DNA of 64,000 nt from JASHVB01 sp036489395 (GCA_036489395.1 DASXFW010000168.1:1-64000), one strand, 5' to 3'. Counted from the stretch's first letter, positions 44,547-54,136 are shown. Made by a program: numbers and translations. The notes: a model not told the origin generated them from the letters alone.

Positions 44547-44706
44547 TCTTGGCTTCCTTGAACGGCACGTGCTTGCGCACGACCGGGTCGTATTTCCTCA
44601 GCTCCAGCTTGTTGGTCTGCGCCCGTGCGTTCTTCTTGGTAACGTAGAAGAAGCCGGTGTCGGCGGTCGATACGAGCTTGATCTGAACAACGTTGGTCTT
44701 TGCCAT
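44539..44706 (-). CDS. rpmG: 50S ribosomal protein L33
   Basis: 55 residues, MAKTNVVQIKLVSTADTGFF, YVTKKNARAQTNKLELRKYD, HVPFKEAKIK. It is the cysteine-free, non-zinc form. Full length and intact. Its 3' end overlaps the diguanylate cyclase 3' end by 8 bases on the opposite strand. Confidence 0.97.
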   Translation of the reverse strand: MAKTNVVQIKLVSTADTGFFYVTKKNARAQTNKLELRKYDPVVRKHVPFKEAKIK

Positions 44707-45057
44707 GGCTTCGGTCCTCGCGAGGGCCGCAACATGCGCATCCGCGCCGTCCGGGTCAAGGCGCTGGGCGGGATGCATTCGCCGGGAAGCAATGGCCATG
44801 GAACCGGGCATCTGCGTCCTGCCCAATCTTCGCCGGCCATGACCCGCAAGATGACTCGCCGTACGCTCCCGGGTACGCTTGTGTTCCAAGATTCGAGCGC
44901 CCGCGATCGTGCCTCCAGGCCGCCCCACACCGCGCCAAAAATGTGCCTGCCGCACGGAAATGCGAGCTTTTCTGTTTCCCTCCAACCGCCGTTGAGGCTA
45001 TTGATCCTTGGCATTCCCCAGCGTCCCAAACGGTGACCGCCCCCGCAGGAGGTGTTG
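44707..45057. other. Intergenic region between rpmG and the repeat-domain protein
   Basis: About 350 bases that must contain the rpmG promoter (minus) and that of the polysaccharide cluster (plus). No RNA gene or repeat was recognised, and open frames here look like noise. Confidence 0.35.
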
Positions 45058-45453
45058 TTGAGATACGTTCCGCCATTCGATCTGATCAGGCGCTCTGTCG
45101 AGATTTCGACCGTCCGGGGTGAGCTCCGGGTCAACATGTCCTATGAGGACTTTATCAAGATCATCAAGATGATGATCGCTGGCGTTGAGATCAGCGAGGA
45201 ATGGTACACGCGCACGTATGAGGATATTGGCAAGGCCATTCGCGACGGCGGTGTGAAATCCGCGCAGCGGCACTTCGTCGAAGACGGTTACTTCGAAGGC
45301 AGAATGCCGTTCCCTATCCGTGTCGATGAGAAATGGTATCTGCAGCAGTATCCCGACGTGGCGGAAAGCGTCCGACGCGGCGTGGTCGCTTCGGCTCAGG
45401 TGCATTTCGACGAGGATGGCTATCGGGAAGGCCGTCTGCCATTTGCGATGTAG
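45058..45453 (+). CDS. Two-repeat small protein beside glycosyltransferases
   Basis: 131 residues from TTG 45058, which has AGGAGG 5 nt upstream; an ATG at 45136 gives a shorter form. It holds two copies of a ~37-residue unit: WYTRTYEDIGKAIRDGGVKS AQRHFVEDGYFEGRMPF and WYLQQYPDVAESVRRGVVAS AQVHFDEDGYREGRLPF. The unit (WYxxxYPDVxxxVxxGxxxSAxxHFxxxGYxEGRxP) recurs in polysaccharide-cluster proteins, sometimes attached to glycosyltransferases. It may be a binding or scaffold module. No enzyme motif. It precedes the giant glycosyltransferase by 103 nt. Confidence 0.75.
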   Translation: MRYVPPFDLIRRSVEISTVRGELRVNMSYEDFIKIIKMMIAGVEISEEWYTRTYEDIGKAIRDGGVKSAQRHFVEDGYFEGRMPFPIRVDEKWYLQQYPDVAESVRRGVVASAQVHFDEDGYREGRLPFAM

Positions 45454-45556
45454 CCGTATCGCCCGCACTCAATCGCTTCGTTTGGCCCACGCAAGGGTGG
45501 CGTGAGTCTTTTCTTTCATCTTGGGTAACAGGCCCATTCGCGGGTACAAGCGGACA

Positions 45557-48500
45557 ATGAGTCGCATCAGGTCGCAACGAGCGCCGAAGCCAATCGCTGA
45601 GCCGTCGGCCGCGGCCGACCCGGCCGCCGAGGCCCCGGTCGTGGACGCCCCAGTCGTGGAGGTCCCAGTCGTGGAGGCCCCAGCCGGGGACGCCCCAGTT
45701 GGGGACGCCCCAGTCGGGGACGCCCCAGTCGGGGAGGCTCCAGCCGGGGACGCCCCGGTCGGGGACGCCTCCTTCGCGGGCGACCTGGACGCCGACCGGC
45801 CCGCCCCCGCGGCGGCCGCGCCAGCACCGCCTCGCCGTCGGCGGCGCCGGGATACCGCCGCGCCGCCGCCGCCGCTGGTACTGATCGACATCGAGCCGTC
45901 GGGGTCGGGCGGATTTATCAACGGCCGCTTTGATCTGCAGATCCGCGGCCGCGCCGCCTCGCCTGCCGCCATCGAAGAAGTGGAGTTGGAGGTCGGCGGC
46001 GCCGTCGTCGCCCGCGCCGTCTTCGTCCAGCCACACCGTGCCTCTCCCACCGTGCTTCGCGACGGCACACCCGCGCGCCAGCGTGCCTTCCAGTTCACCC
46101 TGCCTCGCCGCCATGGCGAAGCGGCGGCGCCCTGTGCGTGCATCATCCGTGCCCGTACCGCCGAGGGCCACGTCCACGCCGAGAATTTCGAGATCACGGT
46201 CGATCCCACCGGACCGGAACAAGTGGTGGTCGCCTCCGGCCCCACCGCGACAGGCGTCAGCTATGCCGGCGTCCGCCCACCAATCGTGCTGTACGTCGAG
46301 CGCGCGGTGGTGGATAGTGAGGGTTACCTCACCGTGCACGGCTGGGCCGTCGCGCAGTCCTCCATCGTCACCATCCAGGTGTTCGCCGGGAATGAGGAGC
46401 GGCTGCCCGCGGCGCAGGTCGGTGCGCAGCGTGACGACGTGGCGACCTTCTATCCCAGTTATCCGAACGCCCGGGTGTCCGGCTTCACCATGACCGCGCC
46501 TTTGGGTGGTTCAGCCATTTCGCTGGAGGCGGTGCGGGTCGAGGCGATCAGCCTGAATGGCTTCGCCAGCGAGACCCTTGTCCCGGTGGAGCGGATCGCC
46601 GGCCGGCCGGCCGTGCGCCCCGCAGCGCCGCGTCCCGCCGCACCGGCAGCCGCGCCGTTCCCCGAGACCCCGATTGCTCCGGCCTTCGCGCCTCTGCGGC
46701 AGGAGCCGGTCTATCGTCTCAAGGCCGACTTCCACGTCGCGTTGGATGCGCCGCCGCTCGCCCCGCCACCCCCACCGCCCGCCGCCGCCGCACCGGAACC
46801 CCCGGCGGCACCGGTACCGGAGCCGGAACCGCCGGCCGAGGAACCGCACGATCCGCGTCGGGACATCCACTTCTTCTGCGACCGCGCCGCCATCTCGCCG
46901 GAGGGCACGCTCTCGGTCCTCGGCTGGGCGGTGTGCGCCGCCGGGGTCGCCAGCGTCGCCGTCCAGCTCGACGGTGTCCGCGTCGGCGAGGCCGAACTCG
47001 GCACCCTCCGCACCGATGTCGGCGACCGCTTCAGCGAAATCCCCGATGCACGCCTCGCGGGATTCCGCTTATCGCGCCGCATCGTCAACCTGGCCGAGGG
47101 CGAGCACAGCGTGCGCGTCACTGTCACCAACACGGCAGGCGACACGGCTGAAGAAAGCAAGCTGGTGGTGGCGGCGATCCCGATCGCGCCGTCCCCTGCC
47201 CCGGCCCCCCCGCCCACGCCTGCCCCCGACCGTTCGGAATTCCGCTTCGAGCTGGACAGTCCGCAAGTGGTGGATGGCGTCGTGCATGAGCCGATCACCG
47301 GCCGGCTGACCATCGAGGGTTGGGTGCTGGCACGCTCCACCGTCGTCGGCATCGATGTTTACCTCAACGACCAACGGCTCGGTGAGGCGCATTATGGCCT
47401 GGCCCGCCAGGACGTAGGCGTCGCATTTCCCGACTGGGACAATTCGCTGCGCAGCGGCTACGCGTTCCACTGCCCGCCGCGCAGCCTGCGCGACGGTATC
47501 CATGAGGTCCGCCTGATCGTGCGGGCGAAGAACGGCCAGGAATTCATCCACCGCTTCGGCATCGAGGTGAGGAAGGCGGAGGATGACGACGAGGTCACCA
47601 CCATCCGCCGCAAGATCAGCCGCGTCGAAGCCAATGTGCTGGCAGACGTGCTGGACGGCATGGGGCACCATCCGGCATTCCATGTACTGCTGCGGCCCGC
47701 GGCGGAATTCGTGCCGGAGCAGGCGCGCGGCACGCTGAATTCCCTGGCTTCGCAGGTCTATCCGAACTGGCGGCTGACCGCGCTGGCCGGTTCGGTGGAA
47801 GACGCTGCAACGCTGCGGAAGCTGGCGGCGGCGGTCGGCCTCGCCGATCGCACCGTCGTGGTCGGACCCGACGATCCGGTGTTCGACCAGCCGCTGGGGA
47901 GCGGGGACGCGGCGGACTTCCATGGCGTTCTGTGCCCGGGCGATGAGATCTCCGCCGACGCGCTGGCAGAAATGGCCCTGGCCAGCGCGCGTTACCGCTC
48001 GGCCGAGTTGCTCTATGCCGACGAAGCCCGCATCAGCCCCGCCAGCAAAGAGAAGGAGGCATTCTTCAAGCCCGACTTTTCTCGGGACCTGCTGCTCTCC
48101 ACCAACTACATCGGCCGGCCCTGGTTCGCCGCCGATGCACTGCTGTCGCGTCTCGCGGTCACGCCGCGTGCGCTACTGGCGGGGGGCGAATACGATCTGC
48201 TGCTGCGCTGTGCAGAGGCAGCGGCGTCGGTGCGCCATATTTCGAAGCTCCTGGCGCAGCGCGGACCGGAGCCACTGGATTCGGATGAAGCAGAACAGGC
48301 GGCGCTGGAACGTGCGGCGGCACGCCGCAACGAAGCGGCCCAGGTGCTGCCTGGCTGTGTGCCCGGCACCTGGCGGCTGAAACGCACCGCACCGGCCAAG
48401 GGTAAGGTCGCGATCATCATCCCGACCTGCGCCGCGCACGGTCACATTGAGAACTGCATCAGGACGCTGCGTGCGCAGACCGCCTACAGGAATTACGAAA

Positions 48501-50836
48501 TCGTCTGCATCGACAACATCCCCGCGAAGCAGGTCGCGTGGAAAGTATGGCTGCAGCAGAACGCCGACACCGTCGTCGAGATCGCCGAAGCCTTCAACTG
48601 GTCGCGTTTCAACAACGTCGCTGCTGCCGCCACTGACAGCGAATACCTGTTGTTCCTTAATGACGATATCGAAATAGAGCAGCGGGATTGGCTCGATGGA
48701 TTGCTGGAGCATGCGCAACGGCCGGAGGTGGGGATCGTCGGCCCGCAACTGCTGTATCCGTCGCGCAAGGTGCAGCACGCCGGCATGTTCCTGGGCGCCG
48801 GCATCGGCCGCCACGCGTTCCGCTTCGCCCCGTTCGACGATCCCGGCTATTTCGGCCTGGCGCTCACCCAGCGCAACGTCATGGCCGTCACCGGCGCCTG
48901 CATGCTGATGCGGCGGGAGTTCTTCGATGGGCTCGGCGGTTTCGACGAAGCGCATTCGGTGATCAACAACGACCTCGATTTCTGCCTGCGTGCGTACCGC
49001 GCCGGCAAGCAGACCGTCTATACCCCGCATGTCAGCCTGATCCACCACGAGCTCGCCAGCCGCGAGAGCATGCCGGACGTGTTCGACACCGGGCATTTCG
49101 AATCGCGCTGGAAGACCTTGTTCGCCGCCGGCGATCCGTATTTCAGCCCACGCCTGTCGCGCTATTCCGACGACTACCGGCCCGACGACGAGCCGCTGCA
49201 GACCGTGTTCTCCGGCCATCCATTGTTTCGGCCCGCGGACATCCAGCGCATCCTGGTGGTGAAGCTCGACCACATCGGCGACTTCGTCACCGGCCTGCTG
49301 CCGATCCGCCGCTTGAAGTCGATGTTCCCGCATGCCTCGATCACCGTGCTGGCGGGACGCCACGTTCGCGCCTTCGCCGACATGGAACCGGCGATCGATG
49401 AACTGATCGAGTTCGAGTTCTTCCACGCCCGTTCGCAGCTCGGCGAAAGGGAGCTGACGCAGGATGATTACCTGGCATTGCAGGCGACGCTTGCCCCGTA
49501 CCGGTTCGATCTGGCGATCGACCTGCGCAAGCATCTCTCGACGCGCGACGTGCTGAAATACACCGGCGCGCGTTTCCTTGCCGGTTTTGACTACATGGGC
49601 CAGTTCCCCTTCCTCGACATCGCGCTGGAATGGGAAGGCGACAAGACGCTGCAGCGAAAACGCAACCATATCGTCGATGACCTCCTGGCACTGGTCGAAG
49701 CGATCGGTACCGCGTGCGAGACCGACCGCAGCCTGCTTCCGGTCGAATACCCAAAACCGGAGCCCGAGACACTGCCCGAAACGGTACGGCACTTGTTCGA
49801 CAAGCCGGTGGTCGCCGTGCATCCCGGTGCCGGCAACATCACCAAGCAATGGCCCGTGGCCTATTTCAGCGCATTGGTCGATCTGCTGACAGAACAAGAT
49901 GGCGTGAACGTACTGCTCATTGGTGGTCCGGACGAAGTCGAACTCGCCGACCAGTTGCTGGGATCGCTGCTGCGCCGCGACCCCGTCGGCTCCGTTGCCG
50001 GCCTGACGCCGCTCAGCGACCTGCCGCGGCTGCTGTCGGCGTGTGCGCTGTATATCGGCAATGACAGCGGACCGAAGCACATCGCTGCGGCGATGGGCGT
50101 CCCAACCATTGGCATCCACTCCGGCGTGGTGGACGCGATGGAGTGGGGGCCGGTCGGCCGTCGTGCCGTCGCGTTACGGCGGAGCATGACGTGCAGCCCG
50201 TGTTATCTCGCCAAAGCTGAGGACTGCCCGCGCGCGCTGGCGTGCCTGCGATATCTCGATCCCGCTTTGGTGCACCAGACGGCGCAGACATTGCTGGGTC
50301 GGCCGGCGAATGAAGCGGTGACGCCGATCGAGACGCCTGTCGTTGCCGAGACTGTGCAGGAGCCTGCACTGGTCGAGGCGGTCGAAGTCGATACAGCAGC
50401 AATGGATGCGGCTGCGGATTCAGCAATAGAACCGGTCGCGGCGATAGAAGCGGCAGCACCAGAGACGATAGAAGCCGCCCAATCAACTGAGTCGTATGAC
50501 GCACCAGATTCGGCCGAGATGGAACAAGCGGCGCAACCATCTGCTGCAGTCGATGACTTGCCGCCTGCCGCCGTCGCCGAAACCGCCGATGCGTCGGCGC
50601 TCGCCGAGGAGGCCGTGTCGCCGCCAGCCGCCATTCCCGCCGAGGCGCAGCCGACGCTGCCAGAAGCGAATCCTCCGCAACAGGTTGCGAGGGCACAAGG
50701 CGAGCCGTCAGGGCACGGCGCCTCGGAGCAAGCGATAAGCTCTGCTCCGAGGGCACTCCCCGAGGACCGCGCTGCCGTCCCGCAACATCACGGCAAGGCC
50801 AGAACACGAGGCAAACGCCGCTCGGTCGCGGCGTGA
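45557..50836 (+). CDS. Giant fused glycosyltransferase (beta-sandwich repeats, GT2, GT9)
   Basis: 1,759 residues from ATG 45557. Order: disordered N-terminus with nine pentapeptide repeats (25-69) and an RRRRRR patch; beta-sandwich domains at about 105-215, 240-350, 435-541 and 558-668, the last three sharing the HGWAV/LGWAV/EGWVL pattern; a degenerate GT-A domain (about 700-930, AFFKPDFSRDLLLSTNYIG); a GT2 domain (949-1150, VAIIIPTC, FLNDDIEI, INNDLDFCLRAY); a GT9 heptosyltransferase-like domain (1228-1580, ILVVKLDHIGDFVTGLLPIR, NDSGPKHIAAAMGVPTIG); and an acidic Ala/Pro/Glu-rich tail with a basic end. It likely builds a surface glycan, cytosolic. The stop overlaps cysQ. Confidence 0.85.
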   Translation: MSRIRSQRAPKPIAEPSAAADPAAEAPVVDAPVVEVPVVEAPAGDAPVGDAPVGDAPVGEAPAGDAPVGDASFAGDLDADRPAPAAAAPAPPRRRRRRDTAAPPPPLVLIDIEPSGSGGFINGRFDLQIRGRAASPAAIEEVELEVGGAVVARAVFVQPHRASPTVLRDGTPARQRAFQFTLPRRHGEAAAPCACIIRARTAEGHVHAENFEITVDPTGPEQVVVASGPTATGVSYAGVRPPIVLYVERAVVDSEGYLTVHGWAVAQSSIVTIQVFAGNEERLPAAQVGAQRDDVATFYPSYPNARVSGFTMTAPLGGSAISLEAVRVEAISLNGFASETLVPVERIAGRPAVRPAAPRPAAPAAAPFPETPIAPAFAPLRQEPVYRLKADFHVALDAPPLAPPPPPPAAAAPEPPAAPVPEPEPPAEEPHDPRRDIHFFCDRAAISPEGTLSVLGWAVCAAGVASVAVQLDGVRVGEAELGTLRTDVGDRFSEIPDARLAGFRLSRRIVNLAEGEHSVRVTVTNTAGDTAEESKLVVAAIPIAPSPAPAPPPTPAPDRSEFRFELDSPQVVDGVVHEPITGRLTIEGWVLARSTVVGIDVYLNDQRLGEAHYGLARQDVGVAFPDWDNSLRSGYAFHCPPRSLRDGIHEVRLIVRAKNGQEFIHRFGIEVRKAEDDDEVTTIRRKISRVEANVLADVLDGMGHHPAFHVLLRPAAEFVPEQARGTLNSLASQVYPNWRLTALAGSVEDAATLRKLAAAVGLADRTVVVGPDDPVFDQPLGSGDAADFHGVLCPGDEISADALAEMALASARYRSAELLYADEARISPASKEKEAFFKPDFSRDLLLSTNYIGRPWFAADALLSRLAVTPRALLAGGEYDLLLRCAEAAASVRHISKLLAQRGPEPLDSDEAEQAALERAAARRNEAAQVLPGCVPGTWRLKRTAPAKGKVAIIIPTCAAHGHIENCIRTLRAQTAYRNYEIVCIDNIPAKQVAWKVWLQQNADTVVEIAEAFNWSRFNNVAAAATDSEYLLFLNDDIEIEQRDWLDGLLEHAQRPEVGIVGPQLLYPSRKVQHAGMFLGAGIGRHAFRFAPFDDPGYFGLALTQRNVMAVTGACMLMRREFFDGLGGFDEAHSVINNDLDFCLRAYRAGKQTVYTPHVSLIHHELASRESMPDVFDTGHFESRWKTLFAAGDPYFSPRLSRYSDDYRPDDEPLQTVFSGHPLFRPADIQRILVVKLDHIGDFVTGLLPIRRLKSMFPHASITVLAGRHVRAFADMEPAIDELIEFEFFHARSQLGERELTQDDYLALQATLAPYRFDLAIDLRKHLSTRDVLKYTGARFLAGFDYMGQFPFLDIALEWEGDKTLQRKRNHIVDDLLALVEAIGTACETDRSLLPVEYPKPEPETLPETVRHLFDKPVVAVHPGAGNITKQWPVAYFSALVDLLTEQDGVNVLLIGGPDEVELADQLLGSLLRRDPVGSVAGLTPLSDLPRLLSACALYIGNDSGPKHIAAAMGVPTIGIHSGVVDAMEWGPVGRRAVALRRSMTCSPCYLAKAEDCPRALACLRYLDPALVHQTAQTLLGRPANEAVTPIETPVVAETVQEPALVEAVEVDTAAMDAAADSAIEPVAAIEAAAPETIEAAQSTESYDAPDSAEMEQAAQPSAAVDDLPPAAVAETADASALAEEAVSPPAAIPAEAQPTLPEANPPQQVARAQGEPSGHGASEQAISSAPRALPEDRAAVPQHHGKARTRGKRRSVAA
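45629..45763 (+). repeat. 15-bp tandem repeat encoding [D/E]APVG units
   Basis: Nine 15-bp units, consensus GACGCCCCAGTCGGG, inside the giant glycosyltransferase gene. They encode EAPVV, DAPVV, EVPVV, EAPAG, DAPVG x3, EAPAG, DAPVG. Near-identical later units suggest recent expansion; copy number should vary between strains without shifting the frame. Confidence 0.85.
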
Positions 50837-51609
50837 CCGGCATGGACGATTCGGCGCTGCTGGCACTCGCCGCCGGCCTGGCGTTACAGGCCGGAGAAGC
50901 AATCCTGCGCGTCCGCGCCCGGGGTTTCGAGGTGGTACAGAAAGCGGATCGCTCGCCGGTGACGGCGGCGGATCATGCCGCGGAAGCGATCATCGTTGCC
51001 GGGCTGCGCGCCGCAACACCGGACATCCCGGTGATTGCCGAAGAAGAAGTCGCCGCCGGCCTGATCACCGAACCCGCGCCGCAGTTCTGGCTGGTCGATC
51101 CACTCGACGGCACGCGGGAGTTCACCTCCGGTCATGACGAGTTCGCAGTCAACGTCGGCTTGGTGCGGAACGGCCGCCCGGTGCTGGGCGTGGTGGGGGT
51201 GCCTGCGGCCAACGAGATGTTCCTTGGCATCGTCGGGCGGGGTGCGTGGAAGCGGTCGGCGGCGGGCGAGATCGCGATCGCCGCGCGAGTGCCGCCGCCC
51301 GAGGGGCTGACCGTCGTCGCCAGCCGCCTGCACGGGGACTCGGCGCGGCTGGAGGCGTTCCTGCACGGCCGCACCGTGGCGCGGACGCTGAACTACGGTT
51401 CCAGCCTGAAATTCTGCCGGCTGGCGGAGGGCGTCGCCGATTTGTACCCGCGCTTCGGGCGGACGATGGAATGGGATACCGGAGCGCCGCAGGCGGTGCT
51501 GGAGGCGGCTGGCGGATCCGTCTGCACGCTGGATGGTGCGCCGCTGCGCTACGGCAAGCCAGGGTGGGAGAATCCGCATTTCGTGTGCGCCGGCATGGCC
51601 GGGGCGTAG
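50833..51609 (+). CDS. cysQ: 3'(2'),5'-bisphosphate nucleotidase, CysQ type
   Basis: 258 residues from GTG 50833 overlapping the previous stop (GTGA); ATG 50842 is an alternative. Inositol-monophosphatase-fold metal motifs: PVIAEEE, DPLDGTREF and EWDTGAPQAVLEAAGG. DPLDGTREF with VNVGLV is the CysQ version, hydrolysing 3'-phosphoadenosine 5'-phosphate to AMP in sulphur assimilation. Translational coupling to the polysaccharide gene may mean a sulphated glycan or only an accident of layout. Confidence 0.85.
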   Translation: MTGMDDSALLALAAGLALQAGEAILRVRARGFEVVQKADRSPVTAADHAAEAIIVAGLRAATPDIPVIAEEEVAAGLITEPAPQFWLVDPLDGTREFTSGHDEFAVNVGLVRNGRPVLGVVGVPAANEMFLGIVGRGAWKRSAAGEIAIAARVPPPEGLTVVASRLHGDSARLEAFLHGRTVARTLNYGSSLKFCRLAEGVADLYPRFGRTMEWDTGAPQAVLEAAGGSVCTLDGAPLRYGKPGWENPHFVCAGMAGA

Positions 51610-51689
51610 GGTTTCGCCGACGCTCGCACCGTTCTCGCGTTATCGTGCAACGCGGTGTCCGGGTTGCGGCGACGGCTTTCGACACGGAG

Positions 51690-51756
51690 TTCCACCAAGG
51701 ACGGCACAGAGTTACGCAAAGGATCTTTGTGAAACTCTGTGACGTCGTTGGTGGAA
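51690..51756. repeat. 67-bp imperfect palindrome
   Basis: TTCCACCAAGGACGGCACAG... pairs with ...CTGTGACGTCGTTGGTGGAA around a short AAAGGATCTTT centre. It lies between cysQ and rpe and may be the cysQ terminator or another dispersed repeat family. Confidence 0.65.
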
Positions 51757-51857
51757 ATCTGCGTTGAGATCCGAACCCGCACCCCAGGGAAAGCAGCGCG
51801 CGCCGGCCACTTGCCCCTCCCCTCCCCCAATCGGCCCAACCGCGGTACAACCGCTGA

Positions 51858-52529
51858 ATGCCCGAACGTCGCATCACCATCGCCCCCAGCCTTCTCTCTG
51901 CCGACTTCGCCCGCCTGCGCGAGGAGGTCGCCGCCGTTGAAGCCGCCGGTGCCGACTGGCTGCACTTCGACGTGATGGATGGTCATTTCGTTCCCAATAT
52001 CAGCTTCGGCCCAGTGGTCCTGAAAGCCATCCGAGCCCACACGAAACTTCCGCTCGACGTGCACCTGATGATCTCCCCGGTCGATCCGTACATCTCCGCC
52101 TTCGCCGAGGCCGGCGCCGACCATGCCCTGGTGCATCCGGAGGCCGGTCCGCATCTGCATCGGTCGCTCCAGCACATCCGCGCGCACGGCATGAAGGCCG
52201 GCGTCGTGCTGAACCCCGCGACTCCGATCGACGTGGTTGCATGGGTGCTCGATCTGGTTGACATCATTCTTGTCATGTCGGTGAACCCCGGATTCGGTGG
52301 ACAGCAATTCCTGCCGTCGCAACTGCCGAAGATCGCGGCGCTGCGGGGGCTGATCGACGCCGCGGACCATCCGATCGCGCTGGCGGTCGATGGCGGCGTC
52401 GCGCCCGCCACCGCGCCGCTGGCGATCGCCGCCGGCGCCGACACGCTGATCGCCGGCACGGCCGTGTTCTCCGCCCCGGACTACGCGGCCGCCATTGCCG
52501 CCCTGCGCGGTGGACAATCGGCGGGATGA
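51858..52529 (+). CDS. rpe: Ribulose-phosphate 3-epimerase
   Basis: 223 residues. TIM-barrel markers: IAPSLLSADFARL, HFDVMDGHFVPNISFGP, DVHLMI, GVVLNPATP, MSVNPGFGGQQF and VDGGVAPATA. All metal and catalytic residues (His and Asp of HFDVMDGHF, His of DVHLM, Asp of VDGG) are present. It interconverts ribulose 5-phosphate and xylulose 5-phosphate in the pentose phosphate and Calvin cycles. Starts with TACAAC 6 nt before ATG and no ribosome site, so possibly leaderless. The stop overlaps the next start (ATGA). Confidence 0.95.
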   Translation: MPERRITIAPSLLSADFARLREEVAAVEAAGADWLHFDVMDGHFVPNISFGPVVLKAIRAHTKLPLDVHLMISPVDPYISAFAEAGADHALVHPEAGPHLHRSLQHIRAHGMKAGVVLNPATPIDVVAWVLDLVDIILVMSVNPGFGGQQFLPSQLPKIAALRGLIDAADHPIALAVDGGVAPATAPLAIAAGADTLIAGTAVFSAPDYAAAIAALRGGQSAG

Positions 52530-54127
52530 GCGCAGCCGATCCTCGCCGTTGGCTGCGTGACGCCCGTCGCGTGATGGCACGGCTGCCGAGCCTGCGGATG
52601 GGTCGGGTGCCAGACGCCCCCGCCCTACCGGTGCGCGATCCGTGGCCGGGCGATCCAGTGCGCGGCGCCCGGCTCCTGAAGGGCGAACTGGAATTCGGCG
52701 GCGCGATGCGCGCGCTGCGGCCCGGCGGCTGGGGCACCGCGTCCGGCTCGGCCGTGCTGCGCGCCGCGGCCCATAATTTCACCTGGCTGCGCGACCTGCG
52801 CGCTCTGGGCACCGATGCCGCACGGCTGCGGGCTCGCGCGCTGGTCTCGGAATGGATCAACGCGCCGCCGTCCGATCCGATCGCGCACCGTCCGGACGTG
52901 GTCGGCGCGCGCGTCGCGGCCTGGCTCGGCCACTATGATTTCTTCGCCGCCACCGCGGACGACGTATTCCGCCAGCGACTGATGGCGCGACTGGTGTCCG
53001 ACGCGCGCGGTCTGGCGGCGACGCTGCCGGCCGAGGAACTGGACGCGCGCGGGCTGACCGCGCTGAAGGGGCTGATCGCTGCCGCCGTTGCGTTGCCAGA
53101 ACATGCGGGTTTCCTGAATCGGGCATTGCGTTTTCTGCCGCAGGAGGTGACGCGGCAGGTGCTGCCGGACGGCTGCCATGTCGAGCGCAGCCCGGCGGCG
53201 CAGCTCGGGGCGTTGCAGGACCTGACCGAGATCCGCGCCCTGTTGCAGGCGGGACAGACGCAGCCGCCGCCGACACTTACCGCCGCGATCGAGCGCATGG
53301 CCCCTGCCCTGCGCGTGATGCGCCACGGCGACGGCGGCCTCGCCTTGTTCAATGGCAGCAAGGAAGAACTGCCGGCGCTGATCGACCTTGTGCTGACCCA
53401 GGCGGGGCGCGGCGGGCGCGGCCCTTCATCGCTGCTCGACGGCGGCTTCCAGCGATTGCAGGCCGGACGCAGCGTGCTGCTGGTGGATTGCGGCGCGCCG
53501 CCGCCGCCGGGCGTCGATCGTTACGCACACGCCGGCACGCTGTCCATGGAGCTGTCGATCGGCCGCGACCGGCTGATCGTGAACTGCGGCGCCTTCCCGG
53601 CCGGGCCGGCGGAATGGCGCGATGCGTCGCGCGCGACCGCCGCGCACTCCACGCTGGTGATCGCCGATGTGTCCAGCAGCGAATTGAAACCGGACGGGCT
53701 TGGGCGCCGGCCGTCGGAAGTGGAAATGCAGCGGCAGGAGGCGAACGGCGCGCACTGGCTGGAGGCCAGCCACGACGGCTGGAAGAAGGTGTTCGGCGCC
53801 GTGCACCGCCGGCGGCTGTACATGGCGGAAAGTGGCGACGACATCCGCGGCGAGGACGCGGTGGAGGCGCCGACGCCGCAGCCCTACACCGTGCGCTTCC
53901 ACCTGCATCCGGATGTGAATGCCAACGTGCAGCAGGACGGCGAAGCGGTGCTGCTGCGCCTGAAGAACGGCGGCGGCTGGCGACTGCGCGCCGACGGCGC
54001 GCGCATCGCGCTGGAGGACAGCGTGTATCTCGGCGGGCCCGAACCGCGACGCGCGGAGCAAGTGGTGCTGACGGGCTTCGAGGACGGCCCACAGCAGGTG
54101 AAATGGGCGATCAGCAAGGTGGGGTGA
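52526..54127 (+). CDS. Heparinase II/III-like protein
   Basis: 533 residues. N-terminal alpha/alpha-toroid region (WLRDLRALGTDAARLRARAL, GLTALKGLIAAAVALPEHAG) and the C-terminal heparinase II/III domain (TLSMELSIGRDRLIVNCGAF, AHSTLVIADVSSSELK, LEASHDGWKKVFGAVHRRRL). No signal peptide is evident. The rpe-heparinase order is common in alphaproteobacteria, where purH often follows; here a glycosyltransferase follows instead. It may degrade or edit a uronic-acid polysaccharide. Confidence 0.8.
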   Translation: MSAADPRRWLRDARRVMARLPSLRMGRVPDAPALPVRDPWPGDPVRGARLLKGELEFGGAMRALRPGGWGTASGSAVLRAAAHNFTWLRDLRALGTDAARLRARALVSEWINAPPSDPIAHRPDVVGARVAAWLGHYDFFAATADDVFRQRLMARLVSDARGLAATLPAEELDARGLTALKGLIAAAVALPEHAGFLNRALRFLPQEVTRQVLPDGCHVERSPAAQLGALQDLTEIRALLQAGQTQPPPTLTAAIERMAPALRVMRHGDGGLALFNGSKEELPALIDLVLTQAGRGGRGPSSLLDGGFQRLQAGRSVLLVDCGAPPPPGVDRYAHAGTLSMELSIGRDRLIVNCGAFPAGPAEWRDASRATAAHSTLVIADVSSSELKPDGLGRRPSEVEMQRQEANGAHWLEASHDGWKKVFGAVHRRRLYMAESGDDIRGEDAVEAPTPQPYTVRFHLHPDVNANVQQDGEAVLLRLKNGGGWRLRADGARIALEDSVYLGGPEPRRAEQVVLTGFEDGPQQVKWAISKVG

Positions 54128-54136
54128 GAGTTGTCG

